The translations under genes and the position numbers were made by a program. Positions 1-11,687 of a DNA stretch of 64,000 nt are shown here, piece by piece (positions within the stretch are counted from its first letter, which is position 1; each line of letters begins with the position of its first letter). The stretch covers positions 10,083,672 to 10,147,671 of the forward strand of contig NC_045144.1 in NCBI RefSeq assembly GCF_008831285.2, given 5' to 3'. The DNA comes from Nymphaea colorata. Its lineage: Eukaryota > Streptophyta > Magnoliopsida > Nymphaeales > Nymphaeaceae. The notes beneath the pieces were generated by a model that searched no databases, was not told the origin of the DNA, and saw only the letters and a list, made by a program, of their open reading frames with translations.

Positions 1-102
1 ATTAATAACAGTCTTCAAGAAGGGGCGATGTAAGAAATTTGCCAAATTCGAGCTACATATCTGACAATAACAATCAAAATCAAGACTTGCAGGGACCATA
101 AC

Positions 103-134
<32 letters not shown>

Positions 135-655
135 TCGTGAGCGGCAAAATTTTGCTGCCCAACTCCAATGAATACCTATATCTATGCATTGCCTTAATTC
201 TAGCGCCAACGGTCGCCGTCAAGGTCTTCTTGCATCAAGCTCAATAACAGAAATCCTAACATCCACCCTCATCTCTTTATCAATTAACTTCAGATCAATG
301 ATAAAGGGAAACAAAGACAAGAAAACTGAAAGCCAGCATCCAATCGTCCGAGACAAGAGATCACAACCACCAAAATCAATGAAGAACAAACATACAGAAA
401 TCAAATACCTCTATTAAACTTTTCAAACGGATGAAATCAACCAGAGGAAAAAGGGAAAGAAGAGAAGAAAAGGAAAAATCCTCCAGGAAAAAAAAAAAAA
501 AACCAATCGAGACCTCCGAGGCCACGGTTCCAGCCGATATTTGTCAACCAAAAACAGATCCAACAAGCATTCCAATCAAGATTCGATGGAAGATAATAAC
601 AGACAATAATCTGAGCCCGGAAAACCAGGGAAGTCGGCGAAAAGAGGAACTTTAC
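1..655 (-). other. Intron 1 (partial) of the GAUT-like gene
   Basis: This stretch follows a GT donor at 655-654 (minus strand) that ends GAUT exon 1. I see no GAUT exon 2 homology (no glycosyltransferase 8 motifs) here, so the intron runs off the left edge. It holds a (GT)n(GA)n microsatellite at 102-134 and otherwise AT-rich sequence. The intron call is inference from the donor site and the family's protein sequence. Confidence 0.6.
102..134. repeat. (GT)n(GA)n compound microsatellite
   Basis: Direct reading: alternating GT followed by alternating GA. It lies inside the inferred first intron of the GAUT-like gene. Confidence 0.9.
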
Positions 656-866
656 CCAGAGAAGAGCACTTGTTGACTCCTTCGAGCGTAACGACGGCCG
701 TCAAAATAAAGACGAACGGCAGGAGGACGGCAAGGATGAGCATAGTGTGGAAAAGGGTCCGGTAAGAGAAGTGACGCGCGGCCACCTTGATCTTCATGAG
801 GTCAAGCAATCCATTGCTGGTACAAATCGTGATGGTTCTCATGCTAGGAGAGATGTGGACCTGCAT
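656..866 (-). CDS. Galacturonosyltransferase GAUT13/14-like, first coding exon (partial gene)
   Basis: The exon encodes 70 codons plus one base, starting MQVHISPSMRTITI and ending near EGVNKCSSL before a GT donor at 655-654. From family knowledge, GAUT12/13/14 proteins start MQLHISPSMR, have a type II membrane anchor, and continue KCSS-(F/L)D after this point; splitting the Asp codon after its first G fits the donor. A hydrophobic anchor is visible at about residues 36-62 (LFHTMLILAVLLPFVFIL). GAUT enzymes are Golgi glycosyltransferase family 8 enzymes using UDP-GalA in pectin or xylan-associated synthesis; the catalytic domain lies outside the window to the left. The open frame past the donor (to 576) reads intron and loses similarity. 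GAUT13 and GAUT14 cannot be separated from this exon. Its relative at 8345-9691 would supply the UDP-GalA substrate. Confidence 0.85.
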
Positions 867-1480
867 TGTACTGATCCAGCAGGAGAGGGGCCTAGGGGCA
901 GAGCTCCTCTAATGGATGAGGAGGGAAAAGGAAGAACAAGGGGAGGAAGAAAGGATGGGGACCAGAAGGGAAGAAGAGAGGCATCGGCGGATAGGGGATT
1001 GAAGCGGCGGAAACGGAGAAAGAAGGAGTACCTGGGCCGCCTCGATTTCTGGTTCAGAGGGGAGAGGACCATTTTTCACAAGGAAAACCAATGGAAATTG
1101 CAGGTGTCTCGTTGGTCGTCCATGGCGGGAGTGAGAGAAAAAGAGAAGGAGCAAAGGTAAGTTGATGAGAAAACTCAGCTCATAGGCCTGGTCGTGGGGT
1201 GTTGTCCCCTCCCTCTCCCTTCTCTAAAATAGTCAGCCAGAGTTAATTAGCTGAATAGAGCTTTTGGCTACATCCAGCAGGTACTGTTTCTCACCTCAGT
1301 TAATCCGTTTAATCTATGAGAGTAAGGCGCCTTCATCTTTCACTGATATCCTTTTCAAAACTCGTGCAACCTTTTGAAATGTATGAATCAGATATCGATC
1401 TATGTTTGTTTCATAACTAGGAAAACCGTGTCAAATTTCTCCATACGGATCCATTGCGCTCCCAGCTATTTTTATTTCTT
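867..1480 (-). promoter_or_regulatory. 5'UTR and promoter region of the GAUT-like gene
   Basis: Read on the minus strand, about 870-1160 is rich in CT/TTC runs, typical of plant 5'UTRs, and the sequence turns AT-rich beyond about 1240. The plus-strand reading frame across it (Lys/Arg/Glu-rich) is a by-product of the purine-rich strand. No precise TATA box or transcription start is assigned. Confidence 0.4.
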
Positions 1481-2648
1481 TGCTACCAAACTCCAATAAA
1501 CAGTGCGCCTTGTAAGCTGCTAAATATTTGTGGATTCTCTTTTCCACTGCTTAAGTAATAAGAATAAATATTTTTGAAAGGTACGTTCACGGGAAAAAGT
1601 TTGTTGCTGTCGAACACAGCTAAGCTCAAAGAAGAAGGAATTGGGTTTAGGGTATCCTTGTGTGCAAAATGGGGTCTGATCATGGATTATAGGTGCAGGG
1701 TTGCACGTGGGGACGAAAGAGGAGCATTGGGTTCGTGATTTGAGGGCTGAGTTCCGCGCACAAGGGCTTAAAACACATGGCGCCATTGCCATAGGGATGC
1801 AAAGGAAAAGCCTCGAAAGAGAAGATAAAGCAACAACTTTTTAGGGCAAATGAAATTTGAAGGGCATTGTATAACTGGTCAGTCTAAAGATGTGGAGTTC
1901 ATGTGTCATATTCTGGTGAGTCCTATTCTTATAGATAACATATATTTGACACTCAAGTTGTTGAAAGGTCTTACGTTCCAAACCAACTCTATGTTCAGAA
2001 GGGGAGGGGGGTGCCTTTTGCCTCTCATATATTACCATTCAAGTGCATGCAAGACATATATATATAAAAAAAAAAAGGTGGCAGTCGGGGTATTTTGGGA
2101 ATTATTTAAAAGGTCTTTTAACTTTTTTTGTTTTCCTTTTTTGTTCCCACAAAAAATTCTTTCTTTCTTTCTATTAAATAAGGGCATTTTGATCAACAAA
2201 AGTACTGGCATACCAAAAAATTGTGCACCAAACGGGCACATATAACCAGCCCAGCCTGTTCTAAGCAAAGTTTTTTTGCAGCCGAAAGCTGTAATTTACT
2301 GGCTTGGAGTTTTGAGCATTCTCTTCTAACTTTCAGATTGGTTGAGAAAAGTAAATGGGTGATGACTTACTTGGCAAGTCCATTAAGTCCATGCTTATGT
2401 TTCAAGTAAGCTTTACTTTAGATGGCATTTTTCCCTTCATTAACTGTGCATTAATGATATATAAATCATTGCTTTTTGGCAAATACTTTCCTTGTTGGAG
2501 TTTTGCATTTGTCTTGGCAGAAATTCTGATACCTTTATTCTGATTTTTAAGTCTTAACAAAAGTACCCAGAAAATTTTTTGCCACAAATATAGATTTATT
2601 GTGGTATGTTTCTCTATAAATTTATTTCCCAGATTCAAATTAATTTCT
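1481..2648. other. Intergenic, nothing recognised
   Basis: AT-rich sequence with short open frames in several phases, none resembling a known family. Homopolymer and TTTC runs occur near 2067-2180. Confidence 0.5.
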
Positions 2649-3071
2649 AAGGATGTCAATGGATAAGATTTGAATAACATATACTCTTAACTATATCCAT
2701 TTTTTTGCATATTTACATGTTTGGATTTGAATAGGAACAAAGAAAAGTCATATCTGAATTTAAAATCTGATTTTACAGTTTGAATCCAATTTTTACATTC
2801 ACATCGTTACCTGAATTTTGAGCAAAAACTGGCCGATTTTCAAAATGTAAGGACATTGGATATATTTGTTTAAAACTAAATCTGATCCAAATCTAAATCT
2901 GATCATATACTTATGTAAATCAAACATAAATATGATTGGATATTTATGTATATCCGAGTCCAATTGGATGTCATCTTTAAAGTCCAATCCTATCTGATTT
3001 CCTCATCAGAATCTAAACTTTTTAGTATACGATTTTATTCAATCAAAATTCGATATATCAACATCCCTAAT
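2649..3071. mobile_element. MITE, GGATGTCAAT family, copy 1
   Basis: Begins AGGATGTCAATGGAT and ends ATCAACATCCCT, forming short terminal inverted repeats. The interior repeats 'gatttgaat/ccgaatc' style words shared with the copies at 15195-15510 and 15953-16321. TA lies on both sides but no longer target duplication is clear, so the superfamily is open. Confidence 0.6.
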
Positions 3072-3149
3072 GATTTCCGATCATGAGTTGAATTTTTCCG
3101 TCAGTTTTAGTGATGCAACAAATCAATTTGATAAATGGGAGGAACAATA

Positions 3150-3290
3150 GACTCTGGCAGTGCCGACGCCACAAGAGTGGGCACAAGGCAAAAATATCTA
3201 GAAATGATTATATACAGGAGGAGAGCTGGGGGGCTATAATTTGCCCCTCATAAAAAGTTTCTGGTTTGGCCCTTGATTATATAAATAAAC
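3150..3290. mobile_element. hAT-type MITE fragment (GGCGGAGCC family)
   Basis: Contains GCAGTGCCGACGCC at one side and the internal phrase 'gcccctcataaaaagtttctgg', which recurs in the better-preserved copies at 13390-13580 and elsewhere. Ends are degraded and no target duplication is visible. Confidence 0.4.
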
Positions 3291-3497
3291 AAAGTTAAAC
3301 CTGGTGCTTTTTCTTCCGATCAATGACCAAAATCGTATTTTAAGATAAGATAACGTGTATGCATATGTTTGCATTATTCACGAAGTTGTGACTATTAATG
3401 TTGCATGACAACAACACAGCGGCCATTTTGGATCCATGTACATGCATTCAGTTGGAGGAAAGTTGACATCAATTCTCAGCTAGGCTCAATTTTGGGG

Positions 3498-3605
<108 letters not shown>

Positions 3606-4092
3606 TTATGCATGTTTCATGGAAGCAAATCACATAAAGTACACCAAGTGTAGACAGGGCAATGATTTGAGTGCATGAAATATTAAACTAGAAATCTTGC
3701 ATAATTCGTACTAGACCAAAATAGGTGATGACAAGTGGACTCCTCCCCTTTCTTGCAAAGCATAATTGGCAAACTCGCCAATACGTCTCGGATCAGACAG
3801 AAGCTGAGTTACAATCACCAATCTAGAGGTGGCCCGATCTTCAAAGAAATTGGACTTGGATCGTTCAGATCTGACTCGGACTGGGATCAGTCGAGTCTGG
3901 CTCGATCAGTTTTACAGCAAGCCATTATGAAATAACAAGTTGTGCCACTAGTCTGACCCGGTTTCACACATTAAAATGTTTCACTCCCCTGTAAATTGTT
4001 CTTCCACAAAGCCATTTCTGCATTTGCCATTTGCAGGGTAAGGGCTTCACGAGGCCCAAGGCATGGTGGCTGCCTTCCAAAACTTTTCAGGC

Positions 4093-4093
<1 letters not shown>

Positions 4094-4130
<37 letters not shown>
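4094..4130. repeat. (CT)n microsatellite
   Basis: Uninterrupted CT dinucleotides, directly visible. Confidence 0.95.
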
Positions 4131-4132
<2 letters not shown>

Positions 4133-4214
4133 CTCCATGTGATTGGCAAATCTCTATAATGAAGGCTTAGGGGCGGTAACTCTTTTTTAGACACAAATTT
4201 TTTTGTACTTAACA

Positions 4215-5020
4215 AATTCTTTATCACCATTCCACCATCACAAACTTTTGCCTCTTGAGTAGTTGACGCCACTTCGGCCTTGACCACATTGTGCGCGACA
4301 AACGCAACAACATTGGAATCACTATTAGTGTCCGATTAGGGTGCAAGAATGCACGGCATTTTCCTTGAGTGACCAGCATATCAAAAATCCCATTAAAACT
4401 TTGTGAGTTCTTGAAGGTGGTTTCAATGGTGATAAATATCTCATACAAGATAGTCAATTAAAAGAATAAGGAAGCATATATGAAATGGAAACCACATGCT
4501 TAACAAAAAGCCAATGAATCATGAAGAAAATTAATGTGGTTCAAGTAATTGGCCATGGACATGTCGCCTTTTTTCACATTTTGTAAACCATGTTTCAACT
4601 GAATGATTCTTAAATTGGACTATGAAGCATATTGTTGTTCAAGAGCACACTACGCCTATCGAGCATGGTATAAGAAATTAACTGAGATAAAATATGTTTA
4701 ATCACCATTGCTTTACTCCAACTTGAGGCTAATTGGTTGGCTTGTTCCCAAGTTACAAACTTTGGATTCAGCTTGATTTGAGCATCATCAAGATATTCAG
4801 GCAGAGCATCAAGACAAGAGTGCCATTAGCATGCCTCAACACATCACACTGGTGATCTAAGAGCGCCATAACAAATGATTGTTTTGGTCCAATTTGACAA
4901 ACAAAAATGGAAAATGTGTTCCACTGCATTGCTGAGTATGGGCAGGACCTGAAGTTGAAACAGCTAAAGTTTCAGATGATGGATTTGCAGCAGCCATGAG
5001 TAAAGCGATGATGGACCAAG
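4215..5020 (-). pseudogene. Copia-type retrotransposon gag remnant
   Basis: On the minus strand, 4857-5063 encodes a Copia gag N-terminus containing PFLFVKLDQNNHLLWRS, which matches the 'VKLD..NFLLWK' start of plant UBN2/gag-polypeptide proteins. Further along, in shifting frames, are gag-like pieces related to 'IIQLKHGLQNVKKGDMSM' and 'YLNHINFLHDSLA'. Stop codons and frameshifts separate the pieces, so this is not a working gene. No protease, integrase or RT follows, so only the 5' part of the element remains. Confidence 0.65.
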
Positions 5021-5040
5021 GATGGCTTTGATACAAATGC
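5018..5040 (-). other. Retrotransposon primer-binding site
   Basis: Minus-strand TTGTATCAAAGCC resembles the plant Copia PBS TGGTATCAGAGCC (initiator-Met tRNA complement), with two substitutions. It lies between the gag start and the LTR end, as expected. Confidence 0.6.
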
Positions 5041-5200
5041 AAGAGAAGAAAGAAGAAACACAATCACAAGAAGAACCAGATCTATGTGGTTCAGCTAAAC
5101 TCAGCTACATCCACAACCAGAAAAACTCTCTCTCTCTCTCTCTCACCGCACCAAGGAGAGTTCCTTTATTGATATATTTTAAGGAGTCACAAGAAGGATC
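5041..5200 (-). mobile_element. 3' end of a Copia 5' LTR
   Basis: Just outside the PBS, the minus strand reads GTTGTGGATGTAGC..GAACCACATAGATC, the characteristic end of plant Copia LTRs ('GTGGACGTAGGC...CGAACCACGTAAATC'). A (CT)n run sits inside at 5127-5144. The outer LTR boundary is not resolved and could lie further right. Confidence 0.55.
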
Positions 5201-6890
5201 CAATAAGTTTGGATCGTGATTTAGATAATCATGGCAACTCTTATTTTTTGAACTCTTTCTGTTTTTACAATTAACCGATTGCTTGATTTTAGGAAGAGAT
5301 CTTCATTGTGATCTTTCGCCATTTCATGTAACTCTTCTATCTTAACGACTCGATGTCAGGACACCAAGAGAACTAAATGTGTAGCCCACTCTAGTTTTGA
5401 ATAGGCTCACAAAAAAAATGTAGGATACAGGCAGGATGTATCTTGGTAGCAATTGTTGGAGATAAGTTTTCACAAGTCACAAGGATTAACTGATAAAAGA
5501 ACAAGATTAGGAAAAAACAAAGAAAATAGTTGCAATAAAAAAAATTATCTAAAACATGTATCACTAGCTTCAAATTCAACAAGTACTAAATGGGATTACA
5601 TAACATTCCTTGTTCTTGTAACAGCTAAAGAAACTCGTATGCCTCAATAGCCAACAATCAATGTTAACTAGACTGCATTTTTTACTGTTGGGTTTCTCTA
5701 TTATGCTGAATTCACAAATTTTGTGTGAGTGAAAGGTTGCAACCATGAGAATGTGGCACTAGCAACAAATCACCTATTATTAATTATTCTGATTATGAGA
5801 ACTATTGTCTATAGGCCCATGTGTTGGTTTGGTTATTTGGATACAAGAGGCAAACAAATAACAGAGATGCAAACAATACATATAAAGTACACAAATATGT
5901 ATTCTAAACTTTTGTATAACTTAGCATAATTGGGTACAAGAAACTTTTGTATATTAAAGAATCCAATACATTTATAATCAGGTCAACAAATGATCCCATA
6001 GATGTTGTTTCTTTAACACAAAAAAGTTTCCTGTACCAGATTATCCTCAAGTTACACAAAAATTTGGCACATATTTAGTTTACCTTTTTAAATAAAAAGT
6101 ACCTGACAGGGATACAAATGGAGAACAGGGTAACTAGTACAAAATTGTAACTATGAAGTTTAAAATCAAGAAAAGTTTTACACTAAACCATGTGCTAAGT
6201 TTGACTACATAAATAAAACTGTCAAAACTCATTCTTATATGTAATACAAGCACCGTATGAGAATACTATCCCATGAGTCCCATCAACTTACCTATGAAGA
6301 CAGAAATCACGAAAAATTCACTTTTTAGTTGTCCCGCATCTACATTAAGCATAGAGTTAACAAAACTGGCATTCCTTATAAAATGAAGATTGTTTGAGGC
6401 TTTGATCAAATAGCATGAACCAGGACTTGCATATACAGAAGATCTTGGTCCTTGGAAGTTTGGGCAGTTTTACTGTGGTCAGGCCCATTTGATGTTACCG
6501 TGACATTACCATGTCACAAGTTGCACTAGCCCACCTTCTTGGTGCACCCCTCCGATAACCATTGGAAAACTCATCTTGTCGGGCTTACACTCCTACAGCA
6601 AGTATCTGCTACTTAGAAATTGATTGCTCTAATCCCTTACAATTGGCCACATGCCCGGAGTTATTTGAAGCAGCCTAAGCTAAGGTTAATGCCTTGTATG
6701 CCTTCCAAATACGATCAATTGCTTTTTGTTATGTTCCGGAGAATTCGTTTAAATCGAATTCTGTCAGGTGATTAGACATTAATTATCATGCCAATTCTGC
6801 AGAAAGGCATGCTGCGGTGCTTTAAACTCATAACAGGATGGATGTGGAAAGTTTAAATCCAAGGACAAGGAAATGAAACTGAACAAGAAA
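5201..6890. other. Intergenic, nothing recognised
   Basis: AT-rich; short open frames only, without family similarity. The outer part of the Copia LTR may extend into the first few hundred bases. Confidence 0.4.
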
Positions 6891-7235
6891 TTGTAATAGA
6901 TCTGTACATGACAGAAAAGGATGTTCGAACATGCATACTGAATCAGTCAGAGCTAATGGACCATCAGCATGTCATGATTTTCCATATCCGGTATGAAGGA
7001 AATGATACTAAATAAAAAATTGTAGCAGAGCCAGTGCATGTTGGGGAAGGATGTCTAAACATGCATAATGATGAAAGTAATGGATCATCATCAGCAAGTA
7101 CATAATAATTTCCCAAATCCAAAATAAAAAAGTGGCCATAAAAGAAGAAACTGAAATGGATTTGCTATATGTTAGGAACTTAGGAAAGGACGTCCAAGCA
7201 TGCATAAGGATGAAGACAATGGATTATCATCAGCA
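6890..7235. repeat. Degenerate tandem repeat, three copies of about 130 bp
   Basis: The phrase 'ggatgttcgaacatgcata' near 6920 recurs as 'ggatgtctaaacatgcata' near 7047 and 'ggacgtccaagcatgcata' near 7187. Each is followed by 'atgga(t/c)(c/t)atcatcagca' and preceded by 'gaaac/gaaatg..tag' words. Spacing is 127-140 bp. Confidence 0.7.
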
Positions 7236-7439
7236 AGTAGATCATAGAAGAGAAGAAGAAAGATAACCAATACAGTAATCAATCACATAAGAACTGAAGA
7301 CATATAAACATAGATAAAATCTCCGAAACAGTAAAGATAAATTGATAAGATTAGAGATGAGAATTTAAGAAGCATCAACAATACACTTAGATTGCAATCA
7401 TGATCAAAGTGAAAATTTGAATTTATCCTACTTTTTAGT

Positions 7440-7740
7440 CATGCATTATGAAAGAAAATTACAAACATGGAAAAAACAGAACTAATGGTTTACCTTTGAT
7501 TATGTAACCAGATATGACACATTATGCAGTAAGCCAACCAAAAGCCAAAGGAAGTTCATGCAATAACTATTCAGACTTTAAAGGTTCAAGAAAAGAAGTT
7601 CCACAAGAGAAAATTTCTTCATGGAATAGAAAGAAACAGAACATGATGGTTCATCTCTTGGCTAGGTAACCAGATATGAAATATTTTGCAGCAAGCTCAA
7701 CTGAAAAAGCCAAAGAAAGTTCACATAATCAATGTTATCC
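7440..7740. repeat. Degenerate direct repeat, two copies of about 175 bp
   Basis: Shared words in the same order: 'gaaacagaac', 'atggttcatct/atggtttacct', 'gtaaccagatatga', 'ttttgcag(c/t)aagc', 'aaagccaaagg/aaagttca'. The second copy is followed at 7735-7800 by a 'gtatcgtccgtatc' patch similar in words to the elements at 20800 and 31229. Confidence 0.6.
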
Positions 7741-7799
7741 GTATCGTCCGTATCAACAAAAACGATACGATACAGGTATTACGCACGATACGGGGTTAA

Positions 7800-8344
7800 G
7801 GAAAGAAGTTTCCCACAGGTTCAGGAAAGAAGTTTCCCACATCCAATTTCTTCATCAACTTAAGTCAATTCCAGCTAATGCCTTCCAGCTGATTGGGATA
7901 AGTCGACATAAATCTTATAAATTATATGCAATGCTGTGTAGTACTAAAACTCTAAAATGATTCCATACAGAAACAAGAGGAATCTGTCTCATTTCTCTTA
8001 AGCAACTGCCAACATAATTTAAAGAAAAAATGGGTTCCCCAAACCGTAAAATGCGAATGATAACCATAGTCACAATGATCAAGTGTTGCAGCCGGTTTAC
8101 ATCTCATAGAACATGATAAGGTACAAAAGACTAAAACTTGCAAAAAGAGGAAAATCTACGAGCTTAGGGAGGAGCCTTCCATTTTGGCACATGTCAAGGA
8201 ATGTTCCACAAACAATGACTAACAAACCCGAACATTAGGGATTGCATTCCTTTATAGATGTTAATAAAAAATTGAAGTTGAAAAAATCAGACAATCAAAA
8301 TTATGAATTTTCGAGTAGTTCTAACATCAAACTGTAGATCTGAA
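7800..8344 (-). other. 3' flank/3'UTR of the epimerase gene
   Basis: AT-rich sequence downstream of the minus-strand stop codon. AATAAA-like words occur near 8260-8275 on either strand, but no polyadenylation site can be fixed. Confidence 0.35.
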
Positions 8345-9691
8345 CTAGAAACTATCACTGCCACCTCGTTTCCTGTTAGAATTTCCATAATAGTCCAAGT
8401 ACCATTTCACAAATTTCTTCAAGCCCGTCTGCAGGTCAGTTGCTGGCTGGTATCCTAGTTCATTCTGGGCAAGGCTGATGTTGGCGTGTGTAAATTGCAC
8501 ATCCCCATTCCTTGGCAACTGCATCACCTTCCTCTTTGCCTTAGCCTTCAATAATTTCTCCAAAATGGTAACCAGTTCGCTCACAGGAACAGGGGAAGTA
8601 TTTCCAAGATTGTATATCCTCAATTGAGCAGGTCCTCTCTTCTTCCCCCCACTCCCCGTGCTCTTCTCTGCAGTGTCCAGAGAAGCCACACAGCCTTTAA
8701 CAATGTCATCAATATAAGTAAAGTCTCTCGCAACCGTGCCATGATCTGCGCTTTCAAAGATCGGTATGCTTTTTCCCTTCAAAATATCTCTTGTGAAGAA
8801 GAAATAGGCCATATCAGGCCTGCCCCAAGGACCATAAACGGTGAAAAACCTCAGCCCAGTAATAGAAAGACCATGAATATGATTGTAAGTGTGGGCGATC
8901 TCCTCTCCAGCCTTCTTGGTGGCAGCGTAGAGGCTCGCCGGCTGATCCGTCCGATCAGATTCCGAGAATGGCACCTTAGTGTTCAACCCATAGACGGAAC
9001 TGGACGAAGCCCATACAATGGCAGGCTGTGGATTCGCTGCCCGACATGCCTCAAACAGATTCACTAGCCCAGCGACATTGCTCTGAACATAAGAACTAGG
9101 ATTCTGAAGTGCATACCTCACGCCCGCCTGGGCGGCAAGATGGAGGACGTGCGTGAAAGGGACGACGTCGAAGAGCTTAGCCAGAAGGCCAGAATCGTTG
9201 ATGTCGCCCTCGACAATGTAGAGGCCTACCGATTTCTGCAGGTTGGATTGACGGGCGCGCTTCAGCGAGGGGTCATAGTAGTCGTTGAAGTTGTCGAGGC
9301 CAAGCACACCATCTCCTCGGCGTTTCAGCGCCGTGGAGACATGCGATCCGACGAATCCGGCAGCGCCAGTGACAAGCACGGTGATAGCATTGGGGCGCCT
9401 GGAGCTGGCGGAGGATCGGACGAGCTTCGCCCAAGATGGTCCTCCATAGGAGGCGTGAATAGCGAAGGAATGAGAAGAAGCAGGAGACGGGGAGGATCGG
9501 AGGAAGAAGAAGAGGATCGTGCCAATGAAAACCGCCGACCAAAATGCTAGCTTGTAGAAGGAAGAATAGAATCGAGGGTTGCGATGAAAGAAGAAGGGTG
9601 TAGACTTTTCTAGCTTGAATTTGCCCGGTGTGGACGGTATGCCATTGCCGCTTTCTACGTCTAAATGGTGAGGGGATGGTTTTAGCGACAT
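8345..9691 (-). CDS. GAE: UDP-glucuronate 4-epimerase
   Basis: Single-exon gene of 448 residues, the usual length for plant GAE proteins. It converts UDP-GlcA to UDP-GalA, the donor for pectin synthesis, as a Golgi type II membrane protein. Visible features: a cytosolic N-terminus (1-46), one membrane anchor (about 47-64, LAFWSAVFIGTILFFFL), the NAD-binding TGAAGFVGSH (108-117; GxxGxxG at 109-115), ASSSSVYG (228-235) with the catalytic Ser region, and the SDR catalytic pair YAATK (Tyr255, Lys259). Substrate-binding parts such as RFFTVYGPWGRPDMA (281-295) and ARDFTYIDDIV (321-331) are intact. The start MSLKPSPHHL is the family's normal start. There is no frameshift or internal stop. It is one of several paralogues in plants (GAE1-6), so the member number is not assigned. 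Confidence 0.95.
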   Translation of the reverse strand: MSLKPSPHHLDVESGNGIPSTPGKFKLEKSTPFFFHRNPRFYSSFYKLAFWSAVFIGTILFFFLRSSPSPASSHSFAIHASYGGPSWAKLVRSSASSRRPNAITVLVTGAAGFVGSHVSTALKRRGDGVLGLDNFNDYYDPSLKRARQSNLQKSVGLYIVEGDINDSGLLAKLFDVVPFTHVLHLAAQAGVRYALQNPSSYVQSNVAGLVNLFEACRAANPQPAIVWASSSSVYGLNTKVPFSESDRTDQPASLYAATKKAGEEIAHTYNHIHGLSITGLRFFTVYGPWGRPDMAYFFFTRDILKGKSIPIFESADHGTVARDFTYIDDIVKGCVASLDTAEKSTGSGGKKRGPAQLRIYNLGNTSPVPVSELVTILEKLLKAKAKRKVMQLPRNGDVQFTHANISLAQNELGYQPATDLQTGLKKFVKWYLDYYGNSNRKRGGSDSF

Positions 9692-10620
9692 CTCTCCTAC
9701 CTCCTTTTCTTCAAGTTGGTGAACAAACCAGTCTGGTGCCTACGAAGGATTTAGATAAGCAGCTTAACTATGGGAGATGAAATGGGTCGATCTGGGAGAA
9801 AGGACTCCTTCGAAGAAAGAAAATGGGGCCTCCTGGTTTGCAACAATCCTCTCTCTCACTAGGGATTTGAAACGATCGGATTATCGGTTTGATGTGTGGA
9901 AATAGGTATCAGCTTAATCTGGGAATCACAGACAGGGAGAGATTGTCCGACTCGTCCCCTTCAGGTATTCCTGGAGCAGAGCTTGCATCTGCATTCAACA
10001 GCAGAAGACATTGAGTTTCTTTTTGCTGTTAGAAAAGTTGGTCTTCAGAGAATGACAGGACAGAGATATGGCTCTGTTTATGCATGTCATGGGTGATTTT
10101 CCTTTCCTATGATGTTGTGGAAGAGCTACAGAAGAGAGATAAGGGGAAGGGTATTGCAAAGCTTCCCCCTCTGGATGGCAGAGAGAGAAAAGAGAGAGAG
10201 AGAGAGTTTACTATTTTATCCACCCAGTAGGATCTTGAAGGTGGTGGACGGGGTGAAGAGAGATGGCACTGAGGGAGGAGGGAAGATGAGGAGGAGGCCC
10301 GGAAATGGAGGACAAAGAGGCTGATGAGAGATTTGGGATGGAGTCAAACCCCCTAATTTGGGGGCTTTGGCAATTCTCTCTTTTTTCTAATGGTCCATTT
10401 GTTCTTTGACCAGAGAAAGGGGTGATTGGTTGGAGGCCCATGAATTTCTGTAGGGTTTCCATTTCGTCTTCCTTTTAAATTTCTTGATTTTATTTTAGCT
10501 TGCTGTTTGGGAGGCGCAGGCGGAGGCGCTTGGACTTCGGCTGATTTCTTGCAAGCAAGCAAGTGGACGAGAGCTGTTCATGGGACTTCGTGTATTCTCT
10601 CTGCAATTGAGCGGTTTCCA
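9692..10620 (-). promoter_or_regulatory. 5'UTR/promoter region of the epimerase gene
   Basis: Minus-strand sequence upstream of the start codon is CT-rich, with a GA/CT run at 10180-10207 of the kind common in plant core promoters and 5'UTRs. No TATA box or start site is assigned. Short open frames here look like by-products of purine-rich sequence. Confidence 0.4.
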
Positions 10621-10724
10621 TGCTGATGAAGCCTGTCACTTCCATTCACTTCGTTTCTAAATATGTGTTAATTCAACATGTATCAGATTGAAAAAATGTC
10701 AGCCAATTTGAGGACTTTCAACTC

Positions 10725-10768
10725 CAATTTCTTTCATAAAGATTAGCAATTTCTTTCATAAAGATTAG
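10725..10768. repeat. Perfect 22-bp tandem duplication
   Basis: A 22-bp unit beginning 'caatttctttcat' is present twice head to tail with no mismatch. Confidence 0.95.
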
Positions 10769-11446
10769 CATACGCATAGCATGAATTATTATAATCTTTG
10801 GCACAGATCATGAGAAGCTATGTTGGTGTTCCTGTTGCCAAAATTGGTTCAAAAAATTGATTTAATACATTATCATGTTTTCTTGTCTAATCAGGGAAAG
10901 TGGCAGCCTATTGGCGGATTTCCAAGTCCAATTCCACCGATGAAAGTTGGGGACACATATGTAAATATACGGCAATAAGATTAAGCCTCGTTTTAAGTCA
11001 GACTAGAATCATATATAATAGAATGCTTTATTGTATAAACTGATGTTTATGTTTTTCGATGCTTATTTGTCAAGAGACACACTTTATAAAAAAGTTTTAG
11101 GGAACATTGGAGCTTTTAACCAAGCTTTCTTGTGATTTAACCAGTTAGGTTTTTATTTATCATCAATACACTTTTACAAGTGGCACAAAAATGTAATGCA
11201 TATGTATAGTCACGTCCCCAATGTAACTTAACTGAAAGAATATTTACATAAATTGTGTTGAGATCTGAAATCGGGTGTGACATATATATAGCAACCAACT
11301 AAAAAAAAAACTTCGTTTATCGTTCTTCTCATCAGATGTTTAACACTAAGTATTGGTATTTGAGTTGCTTCTGTCAGCAATTGGCACGAGTTTAATCAGT
11401 CACCTATTTTTTTCAACTCATCTTTTCTCTCTACTCTCTCACTTAA
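10769..11446. other. Intergenic, nothing recognised
   Basis: AT-rich sequence without recognisable coding similarity or repeats. Confidence 0.4.
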
Positions 11447-11687
11447 GGGGCATTTGATAGTCCCATGTCCAAGATCCGAGGCGATTTAAGATCATCGGAA
11501 ATCTCATGTCTGCACATTTAAGGCCAGATCACCTCTTCCATCTGACCTCAAATTTGAGGTTTTGGCCATAAATTGTGGATCTCAACTCCTCTTTTTCATA
11601 TAGTTTTGAAGTGTTTGTTTAAGCCGTGAGACCAGACAAAGAGAACTTAAACCTTGGACCTGAGATCCAATGTGATCAAACACGCCC
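11447..11687. mobile_element. Short inverted-repeat element (Tourist-like MITE candidate)
   Basis: Left end GGGGCATTTGATAGTCC and right end, read in reverse, GGGCGTGTTTGATCACA share the G(G)GC..TTTGAT core typical of Tourist/Harbinger-type MITE ends. The target duplication is not clear. A similar pair of ends bounds 28563-28827. Confidence 0.45.

Noticed and set aside
747-1160. Lys/Arg/Glu-rich plus-strand frame of 137 codons
   Set aside because: Antisense to the GAUT exon start and its CT-rich 5'UTR; composition explains it.
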